A stretch of 64,000 nt of DNA from Massilia sp. Root351 (GCF_001425045.1 NZ_LMDJ01000023.1:63214-127213), one strand, 5' to 3'; positions 36,401 to 43,986 are shown, numbered from the stretch's first letter. Notes: generated by a model not told the origin, from the sequence alone. A program made the numbers and translations.

Positions 36401-36490
36401 CGCCGATGTGACTGATAGCGCTATCATCCCGAGTTTGCCGCAACTGGCGCTTGCGGCGCGCTGCTGCTCCGGTTTGGATTGTTTGTGCAT
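33410..36490 (-). CDS. Large exported alginate-lyase-like protein with Ig-like and discoidin domains
   Basis: 1026 residues. Leader at 1-41 (VTSALLVLAGSPAQA). An alginate-lyase-like alpha/alpha toroid covers about 55-400 (DSQGALTQAILYYMTGQNEYR, NMNPAGYAYYPDAHIHTG, ERFMNQHLYSLIGRMAGAIF, NPYNKAGYPFYQIQEMQRDQ with the following HGGDN). A putative-Ig (He_PIG-like) domain lies near 640-710 (GATLDSTNGTLNWTPTAAQ), an F5/8 type C region near 760-910 (NVVTIDFGENYRV, ISSYSELRFHG), then a final beta domain. No transmembrane anchor. AAGGAA precedes the ATG by 7 nt. It probably degrades or binds a uronic-acid polysaccharide outside the cell and shares an operon with the PEP-CTERM protein. Confidence 0.88.
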   Translation of the reverse strand: MHKQSKPEQQRAASASCGKLGMIALSVTSALLVLAGSPAQALNFVATPVAQPVVSAAGIKHPALGFTLQQLDYARAQTRADVEPYKTYYSIMATVCCNYANINLQPTNRDATKVDTPNTPNFNGNTAQTRIINDSQGALTQAILYYMTGQNEYRRNAMRILRTWSNMNPAGYAYYPDAHIHTGVPLFRMLAAAEIMRYTPGDPAYTAYPLAWTDTDTQKLKDNLIDPMERTFFASKERFMNQHLYSLIGRMAGAIFTDNRARYDETVEWMTVNASSTRQDINGAILPLIPLVDSDNPYNKAGYPFYQIQEMQRDQAHGGDNVDNLTGLLRMVTAQGTKVDPHTGVPSTSGDAVSVYHFGGNRVLMGANAFAQYMLGYNAPWADLSGGTSYISGAYRGRLYEVGGIPELYNVYKHEQGVDVDALAPFLATAAAHADGPVTAWGPAAPANKDMGAEAFLTLPPPLTGVPLPPNTGMLETERKAVFLDGEWSTETEAERTFGHARVTPAGATVVFHDVRYADRAKYAPVGLMVRTNAVTRLAASGSATGLPWSEMTVPDTGGQWRYIVPDSSWTASAGRGFGDNIIYFKFTGAEGATVDVDFVNMAAPTQLTPPRFAMPAFPATELIVQGVPYQAAYTATDAQAGDSVVYQAISLPPGATLDSTNGTLNWTPTAAQAGLHDVIISATDGVSISTMTTRLSVQPDRAAAFASAMGAYDPASIYTTTSLAAFQAELAPLQASMLTVPDAEFGALLNAVKAVAAKLQLLNPRVASDGSLDWSKSMVTTTVLDASRAALLVDGDYNSTSGDLRNVVTIDFGENYRVSVGAFGIQARFMFGNRSQGINVYGSSDNSSWTLLTSRETTDTSNRNFEMEVIPVVEGLEDERYRYFMVRVDHPGPPTDPAYPGISSYSELRFHGNRYDLLAPEDVSASVRMVQSGLAVNRFTQKYTGTVAFTNTTQTTLTGPLHLHLQGLSAGVTLDNASGVKNGVPYITLPTTGLAPGQTATVTTVFSNPAKAPISYVRKLISVKY

Positions 36491-36557
36491 AATTTTTCCT
36501 TATAGTTGTGAAATCACGCTCCATTGGTGTATCGGGCATTTGTGTCTCCTTGATGCC

Positions 36558-36624
36558 TTGTTATCGATACCAGTGTAAATATAGCATGACATTCCAACTG
36601 CGGCGCGCACGATTGTTATCGATA
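36558..36624 (-). promoter_or_regulatory. Repeated TTGTTATCGATA operator candidates
   Basis: The 12-mer TTGTTATCGATA occurs at 36558-36569 and 36613-36624, 55 bp apart, upstream of the exoprotein ATG at 36490. The first copy extends to TGTTATCGATACCA, one base off a perfect palindrome with a central CG, the form typical of LacI/GntR-sugar-family operators. The AT-rich GTAAATATAGCATG between them could hold a promoter. The 232-bp gap holds no gene. Confidence 0.55.
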
Positions 36625-36722
36625 TCTCAGGTTGTTGTATCCGAAACACCATGCGCGCCCAGGCTGGCCGACCGGAGCGGCCTGCCACATGACCGCATCG
36701 CGTATGCGGCGGCGACGCGGGT

Positions 36723-37196
36723 TCAGCGCCCGCGCGCTGCGGGCGGCCAGGGGGCGATCGGCGGTGCGCTGGGCGACAGCGCTTGCAGGCGCTTGTAGAG
36801 TGCCCGCGTCTCAAGCAGGTTCCATACGCGCAGCATGGCTTCTATGGTGTCGAAGGGTTTGGTCAGGAAATCCTTGGCGCCCAGCGACAGCGCGCGGCGC
36901 TTGGCTTCGCCGGTGGCGTCGGCGGTGACCACCAGCACCGGGCGAAAGTCGTAAGGGTCGCCGCGCCGCTTCAACTGTTCCAGTACCGCGTAGCCGTCCA
37001 GTTCCGGCATCATCAGGTCCAGCACGATCAGGTCCGGGTCGAACGCGGCGTACAGCTCTAGCGCTTTTTGCGCGTCGGTGGTGCCCACCACGTGGGTCAG
37101 GCCTTCGCGCGTCAGCAGGTCTTCCAGCAGCCGCAGGTTGGCGGGCTGGTCGTCGATGATCAGCACGCGCGAGGCCAGTAAATCGTCTTCGTTCAT
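36723..37196 (-). CDS. Single-domain response regulator with C-terminal tail
   Basis: 157 residues. Receiver domain with acidic pocket Asp15/Asp16 (VLIIDDQPANLRLLE), phosphoacceptor Asp60 (LIVLDLMMPELDG), conserved Thr in VTADA and Lys113 (FLTKPFD); the last 30 residues are a short Pro/Ala tail without an output domain. Third gene of the LuxR/kinase/regulator operon, 3 bp after the kinase stop; it is the likely phosphate acceptor from that kinase. Confidence 0.92.
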   Translation of the reverse strand: MNEDDLLASRVLIIDDQPANLRLLEDLLTREGLTHVVGTTDAQKALELYAAFDPDLIVLDLMMPELDGYAVLEQLKRRGDPYDFRPVLVVTADATGEAKRRALSLGAKDFLTKPFDTIEAMLRVWNLLETRALYKRLQALSPSAPPIAPWPPAARGR

Positions 37197-37199
37197 GGC

Positions 37200-39092
37200 T
37201 TATCCTTTTATCCTGTCCAGCAGCGCGAAAAATTCCGGCAGATCGAGCGGCTTTTTCAGCTGGCCGTCGGTGCCAGGCGCCGCAGCCATGCCGAGCGCCA
37301 CCACCGGCACCGCAGCCAGGGCCGGGCCGCCGCGCCAGCGAGCCAGCATGGCGCCCGCCCCGGCCAGCGACATGTCCAGCAGCAGCACCGCCGGCTTGCG
37401 CTGCAAGGCCAGCGTCCAACCCACGTCGGCGCTGCGCGCGGTGGACAGGTCCCAGCCTGGCCGTCTCGCCATCAGCGTCTCCATCAGTGCCAGCGTGGAA
37501 GCGTCGCCGTCCACGCACAGCACGGCGGGTCTTTGTGCCTGCTGCACCGATATGGCCGGCGGCGGCGGGGCCACGGCCGGCTCGGCCTGCGGCCCCGCAG
37601 GCGCTGCGCGCGGCAGGCGGAGGGTGAACACGCTGCCCTTGGCGGGCAGGTTGGCGGCGGCGATGCTGCCGCCCATCGCGTCGGCCAGCGAGCGCGATAC
37701 CGCCAGGCCCAGTCCTATCCCGTCGGTCTTGCCGCCTTCAGCGCCCAGCCGGTCGAACGGCGTGAACAGGCGCTCCTGCCTATCGGCCGGGATGCCGGCG
37801 CCGTCGTCCTCGATGGCGATGGCCACCGAGGCGGGGGCGCCGCCGTTCTGCGCAGCCGGCTGCGCGCTTACCGCGACGCGCACCTGGCCGCCCGCTGCGT
37901 TGTACTTGATGGCGTTGGACAGCAGGTTCAGCATTACCTGCATGAGGCGTTGCCGGTCGGCCAGCACGGCAAGCCCGCCGCAGTAGTCCGGCGCCGGCAA
38001 CTGCACCTGGTACTGCGCTGCCAGCGGCTTGAGCAGGGTCAGCGCCTCCTGCAGCACCGGCGCCAGCGGCACCGGGGCCGATGCCATCGGCAGCTGGCCG
38101 GCCTCGATGCGGCCTACGTCCAGCACGTCGTCGATCAGCGACAGCAGGTGCTGCCCCGCGCCGATGATGTGCGCGGCGTGCTGTTTGTTCTGGTGGTTTG
38201 CCGCGCCGCTCTCCAAGAGCTGGGCGAATCCCAGTATGGCGTTGAGCGGGGTGCGCAATTCATGGCTGGTGCGGGACAGGAACTCTGTCTTGGCAAGGCT
38301 GGCGGCCCGCGCCGCAGTGGCGCGGTTGGCCAGCAACAAGCTGGCCCTGTGCAGGCGCTCGGCCAGGCGGCCAAGCTCATCGTTCGCGGCGCCGGCGGCG
38401 ATCAGCGGCTGGTCGTTCACCAGGCGTTCCGCGTTTTCGGCCGCCAGCCGCACCCGCCGCACTACGCGGATGGTGAACAGCAGCATGGCAAGCGCGCCGG
38501 CCAGTCCCACCCCGACGGTGGCGGCGTTCATCAGGAAGTGGCGCCGCAAGGCTTCCTGCACGGCGGCGGTGCGGGCTTCCACCAGCACGGCTTCGCGCGC
38601 GTTCATCACGCCGATACCGTCGCGCAGCTGGTTCAGTATCTGCCTGCCGGCCACCAGGCTGGCGCGCAGGTCGCCGGTCTCGGTGCCGTACTGCTTGCGC
38701 AGCGTGTTCAGGCCCGCCAGTTTGTGCCGCACCAGCGGCAGCAGGCGCTGCAGCCGCGCCAGCTGCTCGGGGTCGCGCACGTTTTCCTGCAAGCTGGCCA
38801 TGGCGGCCGGCAGGCGCGCTTCGGCGATCCGGTACGGCGCCAGGAAGTCATCCACTCCGGTCAGCAGGTAGCCGCGCACGCCGGTGGCGGCTTCGGCGAT
38901 CAGGGCATGCAGCAGCTGGATATCGCGCTGCACCTTCAGTGTGCGCAGCATTTCGGCGGTGGCGTCGGCGCTCTGGCGCTCCAGCTTGTGGCTGGTGGCC
39001 ACGGAACCGAGCAGCATGGCCAGCGAGGCGGCGATGACCACGCCGCCCTTGACCGCCAGCGGCCAGTGCTTCCAGTGCAGGCCGGGGCGCAT
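37200..39092 (-). CDS. Membrane hybrid histidine kinase with CHASE3-like sensor
   Basis: 630 residues. N-terminal helix at about 15-33, CHASE3-like periplasmic domain (LLHALIAEAATGVRGYLLTG), second helix near 190-212, HAMP-like linker, HisKA with phospho-His277 (SRTSHELRTPLNAILGF), HATPase (N box LLSNAIKYNAAG, IEDDGAGIP, GIGLGLAVS) and a C-terminal receiver (VDGDAST, LLLDMSL, LKKPLD). The receiver keeps Asp and Lys but is otherwise diverged. Start: the ATG shares its last base with the LuxR stop (TGATG); a GTG at 39095 is the alternative. Input signal unknown. Confidence 0.9.
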   Translation of the reverse strand: MRPGLHWKHWPLAVKGGVVIAASLAMLLGSVATSHKLERQSADATAEMLRTLKVQRDIQLLHALIAEAATGVRGYLLTGVDDFLAPYRIAEARLPAAMASLQENVRDPEQLARLQRLLPLVRHKLAGLNTLRKQYGTETGDLRASLVAGRQILNQLRDGIGVMNAREAVLVEARTAAVQEALRRHFLMNAATVGVGLAGALAMLLFTIRVVRRVRLAAENAERLVNDQPLIAAGAANDELGRLAERLHRASLLLANRATAARAASLAKTEFLSRTSHELRTPLNAILGFAQLLESGAANHQNKQHAAHIIGAGQHLLSLIDDVLDVGRIEAGQLPMASAPVPLAPVLQEALTLLKPLAAQYQVQLPAPDYCGGLAVLADRQRLMQVMLNLLSNAIKYNAAGGQVRVAVSAQPAAQNGGAPASVAIAIEDDGAGIPADRQERLFTPFDRLGAEGGKTDGIGLGLAVSRSLADAMGGSIAAANLPAKGSVFTLRLPRAAPAGPQAEPAVAPPPPAISVQQAQRPAVLCVDGDASTLALMETLMARRPGWDLSTARSADVGWTLALQRKPAVLLLDMSLAGAGAMLARWRGGPALAAVPVVALGMAAAPGTDGQLKKPLDLPEFFALLDRIKG

Positions 39093-39877
39093 CACCGGCC
39101 GTATCCGCAGTCCACCGCGCAGACCGCGGCCTGGGTGCGGTCGCGCAGGTCGAGTTTGTGCAGGATGCGTTCGATATGCACTTTGACAGTGCCGGCCGCT
39201 ATGCCCAGTTCCGCGGCCATGGCGGCATTGGTCAGTCCGCGCGGCATCAGGGCGAACACTTGCAGCTCGCGGGTGGTCAGCTGCTTGAGCTTGGCGGCCG
39301 TCTCCATGCCGGCGATGCGCGCGGCCGGCTTGCTGGCCGACAGGTAGGCGGCGGCCAGCATGGTGGCCAGTACCTGCAGCACGTCCAGGTCGTCGGCACT
39401 GGGCGGTGGCGCCTGGCGCGTCGTGATCAGCGCCAGGATGCCGGTACTCCTGCCGTGCAAGCGCATCGGCACCAGCACTTCCACGCCGCCGGCCCTGCTG
39501 CGGCCGATCAGCAGGCGGCTCTGCACATTCTGCTGGACCTGTGGCAGAGCGTCCTCCAGCAATGCCGCATGCAGCGTGCCGGTGACGGGCAGGGACGCGC
39601 CTACCGGGTAGGCCGCGCCTTGGGCTGCGTGCACTTGCAAGCCGTCCCCATGCCGGAACAGCAGCACGCCGTCTTCCATCGACAGGAAAGCCAGCGCGCG
39701 GGCCAGGATCGCGCTCATGGCGGCGGAACTGCCGCCGGCGCCGGCCAGCGCAAGGCCGGCGTCGCTCAACAGGCGCAGGCGCGAGGCGCTGCCTTCGGTG
39801 TGGCGGTAGCGGTGGCGGGCGACGCGGGCGGTTCCGGGCGCGGCGGTGGAGGCGAGGGTGGCTGGGTTATTCATCAT
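39092..39877 (-). CDS. LuxR-type transcriptional regulator with GAF-like sensor
   Basis: 261 residues from ATG 39877 (ATG 39874 or TTG 39898 cannot be excluded; no clear ribosome site). A GAF-like domain spans about 40-180; the C-terminal LuxR/FixJ HTH reads LTTRELQVFALMPRGLTNAAM then GTVKVHIERILHKLDLRDRTQAA. There is no receiver domain, so activity is probably set by ligand binding or by partner contact with the downstream kinase. First gene of the operon, coupled to the kinase. An inverted repeat (39901-39918) just upstream may be its autoregulatory site. Confidence 0.88.
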   Translation of the reverse strand: MMNNPATLASTAAPGTARVARHRYRHTEGSASRLRLLSDAGLALAGAGGSSAAMSAILARALAFLSMEDGVLLFRHGDGLQVHAAQGAAYPVGASLPVTGTLHAALLEDALPQVQQNVQSRLLIGRSRAGGVEVLVPMRLHGRSTGILALITTRQAPPPSADDLDVLQVLATMLAAAYLSASKPAARIAGMETAAKLKQLTTRELQVFALMPRGLTNAAMAAELGIAAGTVKVHIERILHKLDLRDRTQAAVCAVDCGYGR

Positions 39878-39900
39878 GCTATTTTGTCGTGTACACAATT

Positions 39901-39918
39901 ATATGCCAACCGGCATAT
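39901..39918. promoter_or_regulatory. Inverted repeat between luxR-type gene and SnoaL-like gene
   Basis: ATATGCC (39901-39907) and GGCATAT (39912-39918) flank AACC. Next to it is the 8-bp palindrome GTGTACAC at 39889-39896. Both lie directly before the LuxR-type coding region in the 130-bp divergent gap; autoregulation is the simplest reading. Confidence 0.45.
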
Positions 39919-40007
39919 GCAAGATCCGCCGGCCGGCCGATTCCGTGCGGCCCTCGGCTGCCCATACTTTGGATGTCGCTTTTGACGACTACCATACAAA
40001 GGAACCC

Positions 40008-40463
40008 ATGCGCTACCTGACCCTGATCCCATTCGCCTGCGCCTTGCTGGCGTCGAACGTCCATGCCGCCACATCCGAGCCTTGCCACGCCGCTTCGGAG
40101 AAGGAGATTGCGGGCTTGTTCGACCGCTGGAATGCTTCGCTGCAGACCGGCAACCCTGCCAAGGTGGTGGCCAACTATGCCAGCAAGTCCGTGCTGCTGC
40201 CCACGCTGTCGAACAAGCCGCGGCTGACGGCGGACGAAAAGGCCGATTATTTCGTGCATTTCCTGGAAGGCAAACCGGTTGGCAGCATCGACAGCCGCAG
40301 CATCGAGGTCGATTGCAACAGCGCGGTCGATGCTGGCCTGTACACCTTCAAGTTCGCCGACGGCAAGCAGGTGAAGGCGCGCTACACCTTTACCTACAAG
40401 TGGAGCAAGGGCCAGTGGCTGATCACCAGCCACCATTCGTCGGCCATGCCCGAGAAGGGCTAA
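40008..40463 (+). CDS. Exported SnoaL/SgcJ-like (NTF2 fold) protein
   Basis: 151 residues with a leader (IPFACALLASNVHA). The mature part looks like the CaMKII-association/SgcJ branch of the NTF2 fold: SEKEIAGLFDRWNASLQTGN at its start, YASKSVLLPTLSNKP, YFVHFLEGKP and YTFTYKWSKGQWLITSHHSS at the end. Such exported proteins bind small molecules or cofactors; specific function is unknown. AAAGGA precedes the ATG. Its stop overlaps by 4 nt the convergent racemase remnant. Confidence 0.85.
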   Translation: MRYLTLIPFACALLASNVHAATSEPCHAASEKEIAGLFDRWNASLQTGNPAKVVANYASKSVLLPTLSNKPRLTADEKADYFVHFLEGKPVGSIDSRSIEVDCNSAVDAGLYTFKFADGKQVKARYTFTYKWSKGQWLITSHHSSAMPEKG

Positions 40464-40666
40464 GCGGACTGCGATGCGCGGGCCAGCGCGATGCAGCGCC
40501 TGGCCACGACCAGGGTGGGGGCGACCAGGTCCACGGCGATGCCGCCTGCGTCGAAGCCGGGCTGCCGGGCCAGCAGTATGTGCAGCTCAGTGCAGCCCGG
40601 TATCAATACCCTCGCGCCGCGCGCGGCCGGGTGGGCGATGGCACCAGCAATCCAAATGGCCTTGTC
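40460..40666 (-). pseudogene. Remnant of an Asp/Glu racemase C-terminus
   Basis: A 68-residue in-frame stretch ends with the racemase-family block ARVLIPGCTELHILLARQP and VDLVAPTLVVARRCIALA, where GCTE contains the second catalytic Cys of Asp/Glu racemases. No N-terminal half or start codon is found upstream in any frame, so this is a decayed 3' fragment. The region 40667-40875 between it and the next remnant shows no recognisable coding content. Confidence 0.6.
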
Positions 40667-40875
40667 GGGCGCGCAGGCCGGTGCGCCGTGAGTGCAGCCT
40701 GCAAATCCGATATGGCCGAAGTGCTCATAGGCTTCGCTGCGGCTAGCAGCGCGGTGTGGTCGCTGCGCCTGCAGATCATCGTAGTGCGTGCCCTGAGGCC
40801 GGCCGGCGCCACCGAGGTGGTGTCGGAGGCAGTGGAATCCTGACTGCAGCTGGCATCGTTCTCGCTGTTCGCGGC

Positions 40876-41233
40876 CGGCTTGCCAATGGCGCGCGCCAGG
40901 CGGCGCACCAGCCAGTGCTCGAGGCACCGGGCCGCTGCCAGGCAGGCCAGCACGATCAGCGGCGCGGTCCGAACGGTGTTCCTGGACAAGGCCAGCAACG
41001 CCGACAGCGCCATCATGGCGCCGATCAGCGCGCCGTTCCAGGGCTGGCCGGTGGCGAAGTTGACCGCCGCCAGCGCCAGCAGCGGCGACAGCGGGCTGGC
41101 CAGCAAGCTCAGGAAGTGGGCTGGCGCGCCGCGCCGGCGGTGCGGCGCCACGGTATTGGGCCCGCAGCTGCGCAGTCGGGCCTGCGCCTCGCGGCGCGGT
41201 TGCGCCTGTGCGGTGCGCGGTCTTGGTGCTCAT
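40876..41233 (-). pseudogene. Internally deleted P-type ATPase remnant
   Basis: In one frame REAQARLRSCGPNTVAPHRR followed by HFLSLLASPLSPLLALAAV and TGQPWNGALIGAMMALSALLAL matches the cation-ATPase N-terminus and first two membrane helices of MgtA-like pumps. It then jumps to a hydrophobic tail ending EHWLVRRLARAIGKP that looks like a pump C-terminus. The DKTGT phosphorylation and ATP-binding domains are missing and the only ATG (41233) is in another frame. Likely a gene destroyed by an internal deletion and frameshift. Confidence 0.55.
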
Positions 41234-41291
41234 GCGGCGATAGTAAGGTGGCGCGGCGAAAAAAAATCGATGCAGCTCACCTCGGCCGGAT

Positions 41292-41305
41292 TTGATCCAG
41301 ATCAT
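41292..41305 (+). promoter_or_regulatory. FNR/ANR-type box before uspA copy 1
   Basis: TTGATccagATCAt matches TTGAT-N4-ATCAA at 9 of 10 positions. The centre is 65 bp before the ATG at 41364. CATAGT at 41329-41334 is a suitable -10, placing the start near 41340 and the box centre at about -41.5, a class II FNR promoter layout. Confidence 0.8.
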
Positions 41306-41363
41306 GGCTGCGCCGCGCTCGACCGGGGCATAGTGGCGGCATTGCAACCAATGAAAGTTTTCC

Positions 41364-41801
41364 ATGTTTAAGCACATCCTGCTTCCCACCGACGGTTCGC
41401 CGCTGTCGGCTTCCGCCATTCCGCGGGCCCTGGCCCTGGCCCGCAGCTGCGGCGCGCGCGTGACCGTGGTGCACGTGGTGAGCGACTACCACGTGTTCAG
41501 CTGCGGCGCCGAGATCCTGGCCGAGACCCGCGAACAGTACCTGCAGCAGACGGCCACCCATGCGCGCATGCTGCTGGCCGGGATCGGCGAGCAGGCCAAG
41601 GAGATGGGTGTGCGCTGCGATACGGTGGCGCTCAGCGCCGAGGAGGCCTACGAGGCCATGCTGCAGACCGCGCGCGAGCAGGGCTGCGACCTGGTCTGCA
41701 TGGCCGCGCACGGCCGGCACGGCAACAAGGGCCTGCCCCTGGGAAGCGAAACCCTGAAGGTGCTGGCGCACAGCCACATTCCCGTGCTGGTGTTCCGCTG
41801 A
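41364..41801 (+). CDS. Universal stress protein UspA family (copy 1)
   Basis: 145 residues, single Usp domain. MFKHILLPTDGSPLSASAI forms the first strand and the nucleotide loop; the ATP-binding signature reads AAHGRHGNKGLPLGSET near 115-132, so this is an ATP-binding type. Monocistronic, preceded by an FNR/ANR-type box with class II spacing, so expression under low oxygen is expected. Very similar in layout to copy 3 at 50545-50982, which keeps the same motif. Confidence 0.93.
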   Translation: MFKHILLPTDGSPLSASAIPRALALARSCGARVTVVHVVSDYHVFSCGAEILAETREQYLQQTATHARMLLAGIGEQAKEMGVRCDTVALSAEEAYEAMLQTAREQGCDLVCMAAHGRHGNKGLPLGSETLKVLAHSHIPVLVFR

Positions 41802-41817
41802 CGCGGGCGGCGCCCTG

Positions 41818-43401
41818 TCAATGCGGCGCCGCGCCGGTGCGGCGGCGCGCCGCCTGCGCGGCTTGCAGCGCGGCTTCCAGCTCGGCGTCCAGCCCGTAGA
41901 TGTCGTTGGCGAACAGGGTGCGGCCGTCCTGGCTCGCCAGCGCGGTGGCGTAGAAGATGACCACCGGCAGTGATGCGCGCAGCGGCACGTTGCGGGTCTG
42001 GCCCTGCGCCAGCGCCTGCTCCACCGCGTCCGGATTCCAGCCTGCCTGGCCCTCCAGCACAAATGCGGCCAGCGCGGCCGGCTGCTCCACGCGTATGCAG
42101 CCGTGGCTGAAGTCGCGCCGCGTGGCCTGGAACAGCTGGCGCGCCGGGGTGGCGTGCAGGTAGATGTCCATGGCGTTGGGCAGGCCGAACTTGAGCGGAC
42201 CGAGCGCGTTCTGCGCGCCGGGGCGCTGGCGCACGCGCAGGGAGCCTGAGCGCAGCGCGGCCAGCGCGCCGGAGCCGTCGCCGGCGGGGCGCCCCTGGCG
42301 GTCCACCAGTTCCATGTCGTGCCGGGGAAGGTAGTCCGGGTCCCTGGCCAGGGCCGGCAGGATTTCGTTGCGGGTGATGCTGGTGGGGACGTTCCAGTAC
42401 GGGTGGAATTCCACGTAGCGCAGTTGGCCGATGAACAGCGGCGTGGGATGCAGGCCGGCGCGGCCGACGATCACGCGCATCGCCAGCGCCGGCTGCGCCG
42501 CCGCGTCCGTGGAGCGGAAGGCCCACAGGCGGTAGGAGGGCAGGTTGATGGCGATGAGGGGACCCTGCAGTTCGGGCAGCCAGCGCAGGCGCTCGAGCGC
42601 CAGTTCGATTTGCCGCACGCGCCTGGACAGCGGCACCTGCAGGGCGGCCATGGTCTGGGCGCCCAGCTTGCCGTCGGCGGCCAGGCCGTGCCTGTCCTGG
42701 AAGCGCGCCACGGCCTCCGCCAATTCGGGCGCATAGTCCTCGCCGGCGCCGCCGCGGACTCCCGCTTCGAGGTCGCCAAACGCCCGCAGCAGGACGCGCA
42801 AGGCTGCGGCGCCACGGTAGCTGTCGCCGGGTCCCAGGGCTTTGCTGGAAGGGAGTGGCGGCAAGGCCTCGAATCGCTGCGCTGCCAGTTCCCGGTAGCG
42901 TGCCAGGCTGGCGGTCAGGCGGCTGTAAAGCGGCAGTTGGGGCGCGGCAGCGGCGGACAGTTCGTCCAGTCTGCCAGCGGCCAGCGCCTGGCGCAGCAGG
43001 GGGGCTGGATCGAAGGGAGCGACCGGCGCGCCGGCGCCTGCGCTGAGCTTGCGGCTGGTGCGGCCTGCGCGCAGGTCGTGCAGGTAGCGCAGCATGGACA
43101 GTGTGAGGGCGGCGTCGGCTTGCGCCGGGGGGGCCGCTTGCGGGGCGATGGCGTAGTCGTCGGGCGATAGCCCGTGTTCACCGGCCCTGGCTAGCAGCGT
43201 CTGTGCCCTGGCGGCCAGAGGCGAGCCGGCGCCGCTCCAGGCGGGGGCATAGGCGCGGGGCGCGTAGAAGCTCGCCAGCCAGGCGCTTTCTTCGCGGTGG
43301 CTGCCGGTGTCGGCGCGCGCTGGGCTGTGCGGGCCGGCGACCAGCAGGGCTGGCAGCGCCGCGATCATCAAGGCGCGCAGCGACGTAAAGCGCAAGGCCA
43401 T
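41818..43401 (-). CDS. YcbB-type murein L,D-transpeptidase
   Basis: 527 residues. Leader or anchor at about 10-30 (ALMIAALPALLVAGPHSPARA), a helical N-terminal domain, a peptidoglycan-binding region (LAEAVARFQDRHGLAADGKLG), and the L,D-transpeptidase catalytic domain with YVEFHPYWNVPTSI and the catalytic motif RDFSHGCIRVEQP. The family forms 3-3 crosslinks in peptidoglycan under stress. Start 43401 is chosen because the hydrophobic leader follows it directly; the ribosome site is weak. It lies 71 bp after uspA copy 2 and may be co-expressed from the FNR-controlled promoter. Confidence 0.9.
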   Translation of the reverse strand: MALRFTSLRALMIAALPALLVAGPHSPARADTGSHREESAWLASFYAPRAYAPAWSGAGSPLAARAQTLLARAGEHGLSPDDYAIAPQAAPPAQADAALTLSMLRYLHDLRAGRTSRKLSAGAGAPVAPFDPAPLLRQALAAGRLDELSAAAAPQLPLYSRLTASLARYRELAAQRFEALPPLPSSKALGPGDSYRGAAALRVLLRAFGDLEAGVRGGAGEDYAPELAEAVARFQDRHGLAADGKLGAQTMAALQVPLSRRVRQIELALERLRWLPELQGPLIAINLPSYRLWAFRSTDAAAQPALAMRVIVGRAGLHPTPLFIGQLRYVEFHPYWNVPTSITRNEILPALARDPDYLPRHDMELVDRQGRPAGDGSGALAALRSGSLRVRQRPGAQNALGPLKFGLPNAMDIYLHATPARQLFQATRRDFSHGCIRVEQPAALAAFVLEGQAGWNPDAVEQALAQGQTRNVPLRASLPVVIFYATALASQDGRTLFANDIYGLDAELEAALQAAQAARRRTGAAPH

Positions 43402-43472
43402 GCGCGGGGCATGAACCGGGGCTGAAAGCTGGGCACGGTGCAGGGCATGCGGCAGCCCTGGCGCGGGCCGGC

Positions 43473-43886
43473 TCAAACCGGGGCAGCCAGCGGGATGCCG
43501 CACTGGCGCAGGGCGGACAGGCAGGCCGCGTCCGGCGCGTGCTCCATCGCGTCGAGGAAAATCATGTCGCAGTTCTGTTCGCGCGCCGCCGCAATCATCG
43601 CAGCGCCGGGCGCGGCGGCGCAGCGCGTGAGCACGATGCAGGGCACGCCGGCGGCCGCGGCAGCCGCTTCAACCTCGCGCAGCGCGTTGCTTGAGTGAAC
43701 GATGCTGGCCGGGCGCTCGCTTTCGGGCAGGTAGCTGTCGTCCTCCGGCGTGGCCAGATCGTCGCACGGCAGCAAATACATGGCGACGACCGAGGCCGCG
43801 TTCGCGCGCGCCAGCCGCATGCAGCGTTCGATGGGCTGCGTGGCGCGCGGGTTGCCGTCGATCGGCAGCAGGATGGAATGGGGCAT
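43473..43886 (-). CDS. Divergent universal stress protein (copy 2)
   Basis: 137 residues. MPHSILLPIDGNPRATQPIERC opens as a Usp domain and CDMIFLDAMEHAPDAACL aligns with the nucleotide loop, but the G-x2-G-x9-G-S/T signature is absent, so it likely does not bind ATP. AAGGAG is 8 nt before the ATG at 43886. An exact FNR/ANR box (43987-44000) precedes it, with GACAAT at 43958-43963 as -10. It is followed by the L,D-transpeptidase. Confidence 0.85.
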   Translation of the reverse strand: MPHSILLPIDGNPRATQPIERCMRLARANAASVVAMYLLPCDDLATPEDDSYLPESERPASIVHSSNALREVEAAAAAAGVPCIVLTRCAAAPGAAMIAAAREQNCDMIFLDAMEHAPDAACLSALRQCGIPLAAPV

Positions 43887-43986
43887 GCTGGTCTCCTTGG
43901 CGGAAATGGCGGTAATAGCGGTATTGACGGTATTGGCGGCCAGGAGGCCGCAACACCATTGTCGGCTGCTGCGGGCGGGGGCGGCT

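Noticed and set aside
40603-41151. 182-residue minus-strand ORF as an intact membrane protein
   Set aside because: Starts at GTG inside a P-type ATPase N-terminal match and its second half has no coding character; treated as part of the pseudogene.
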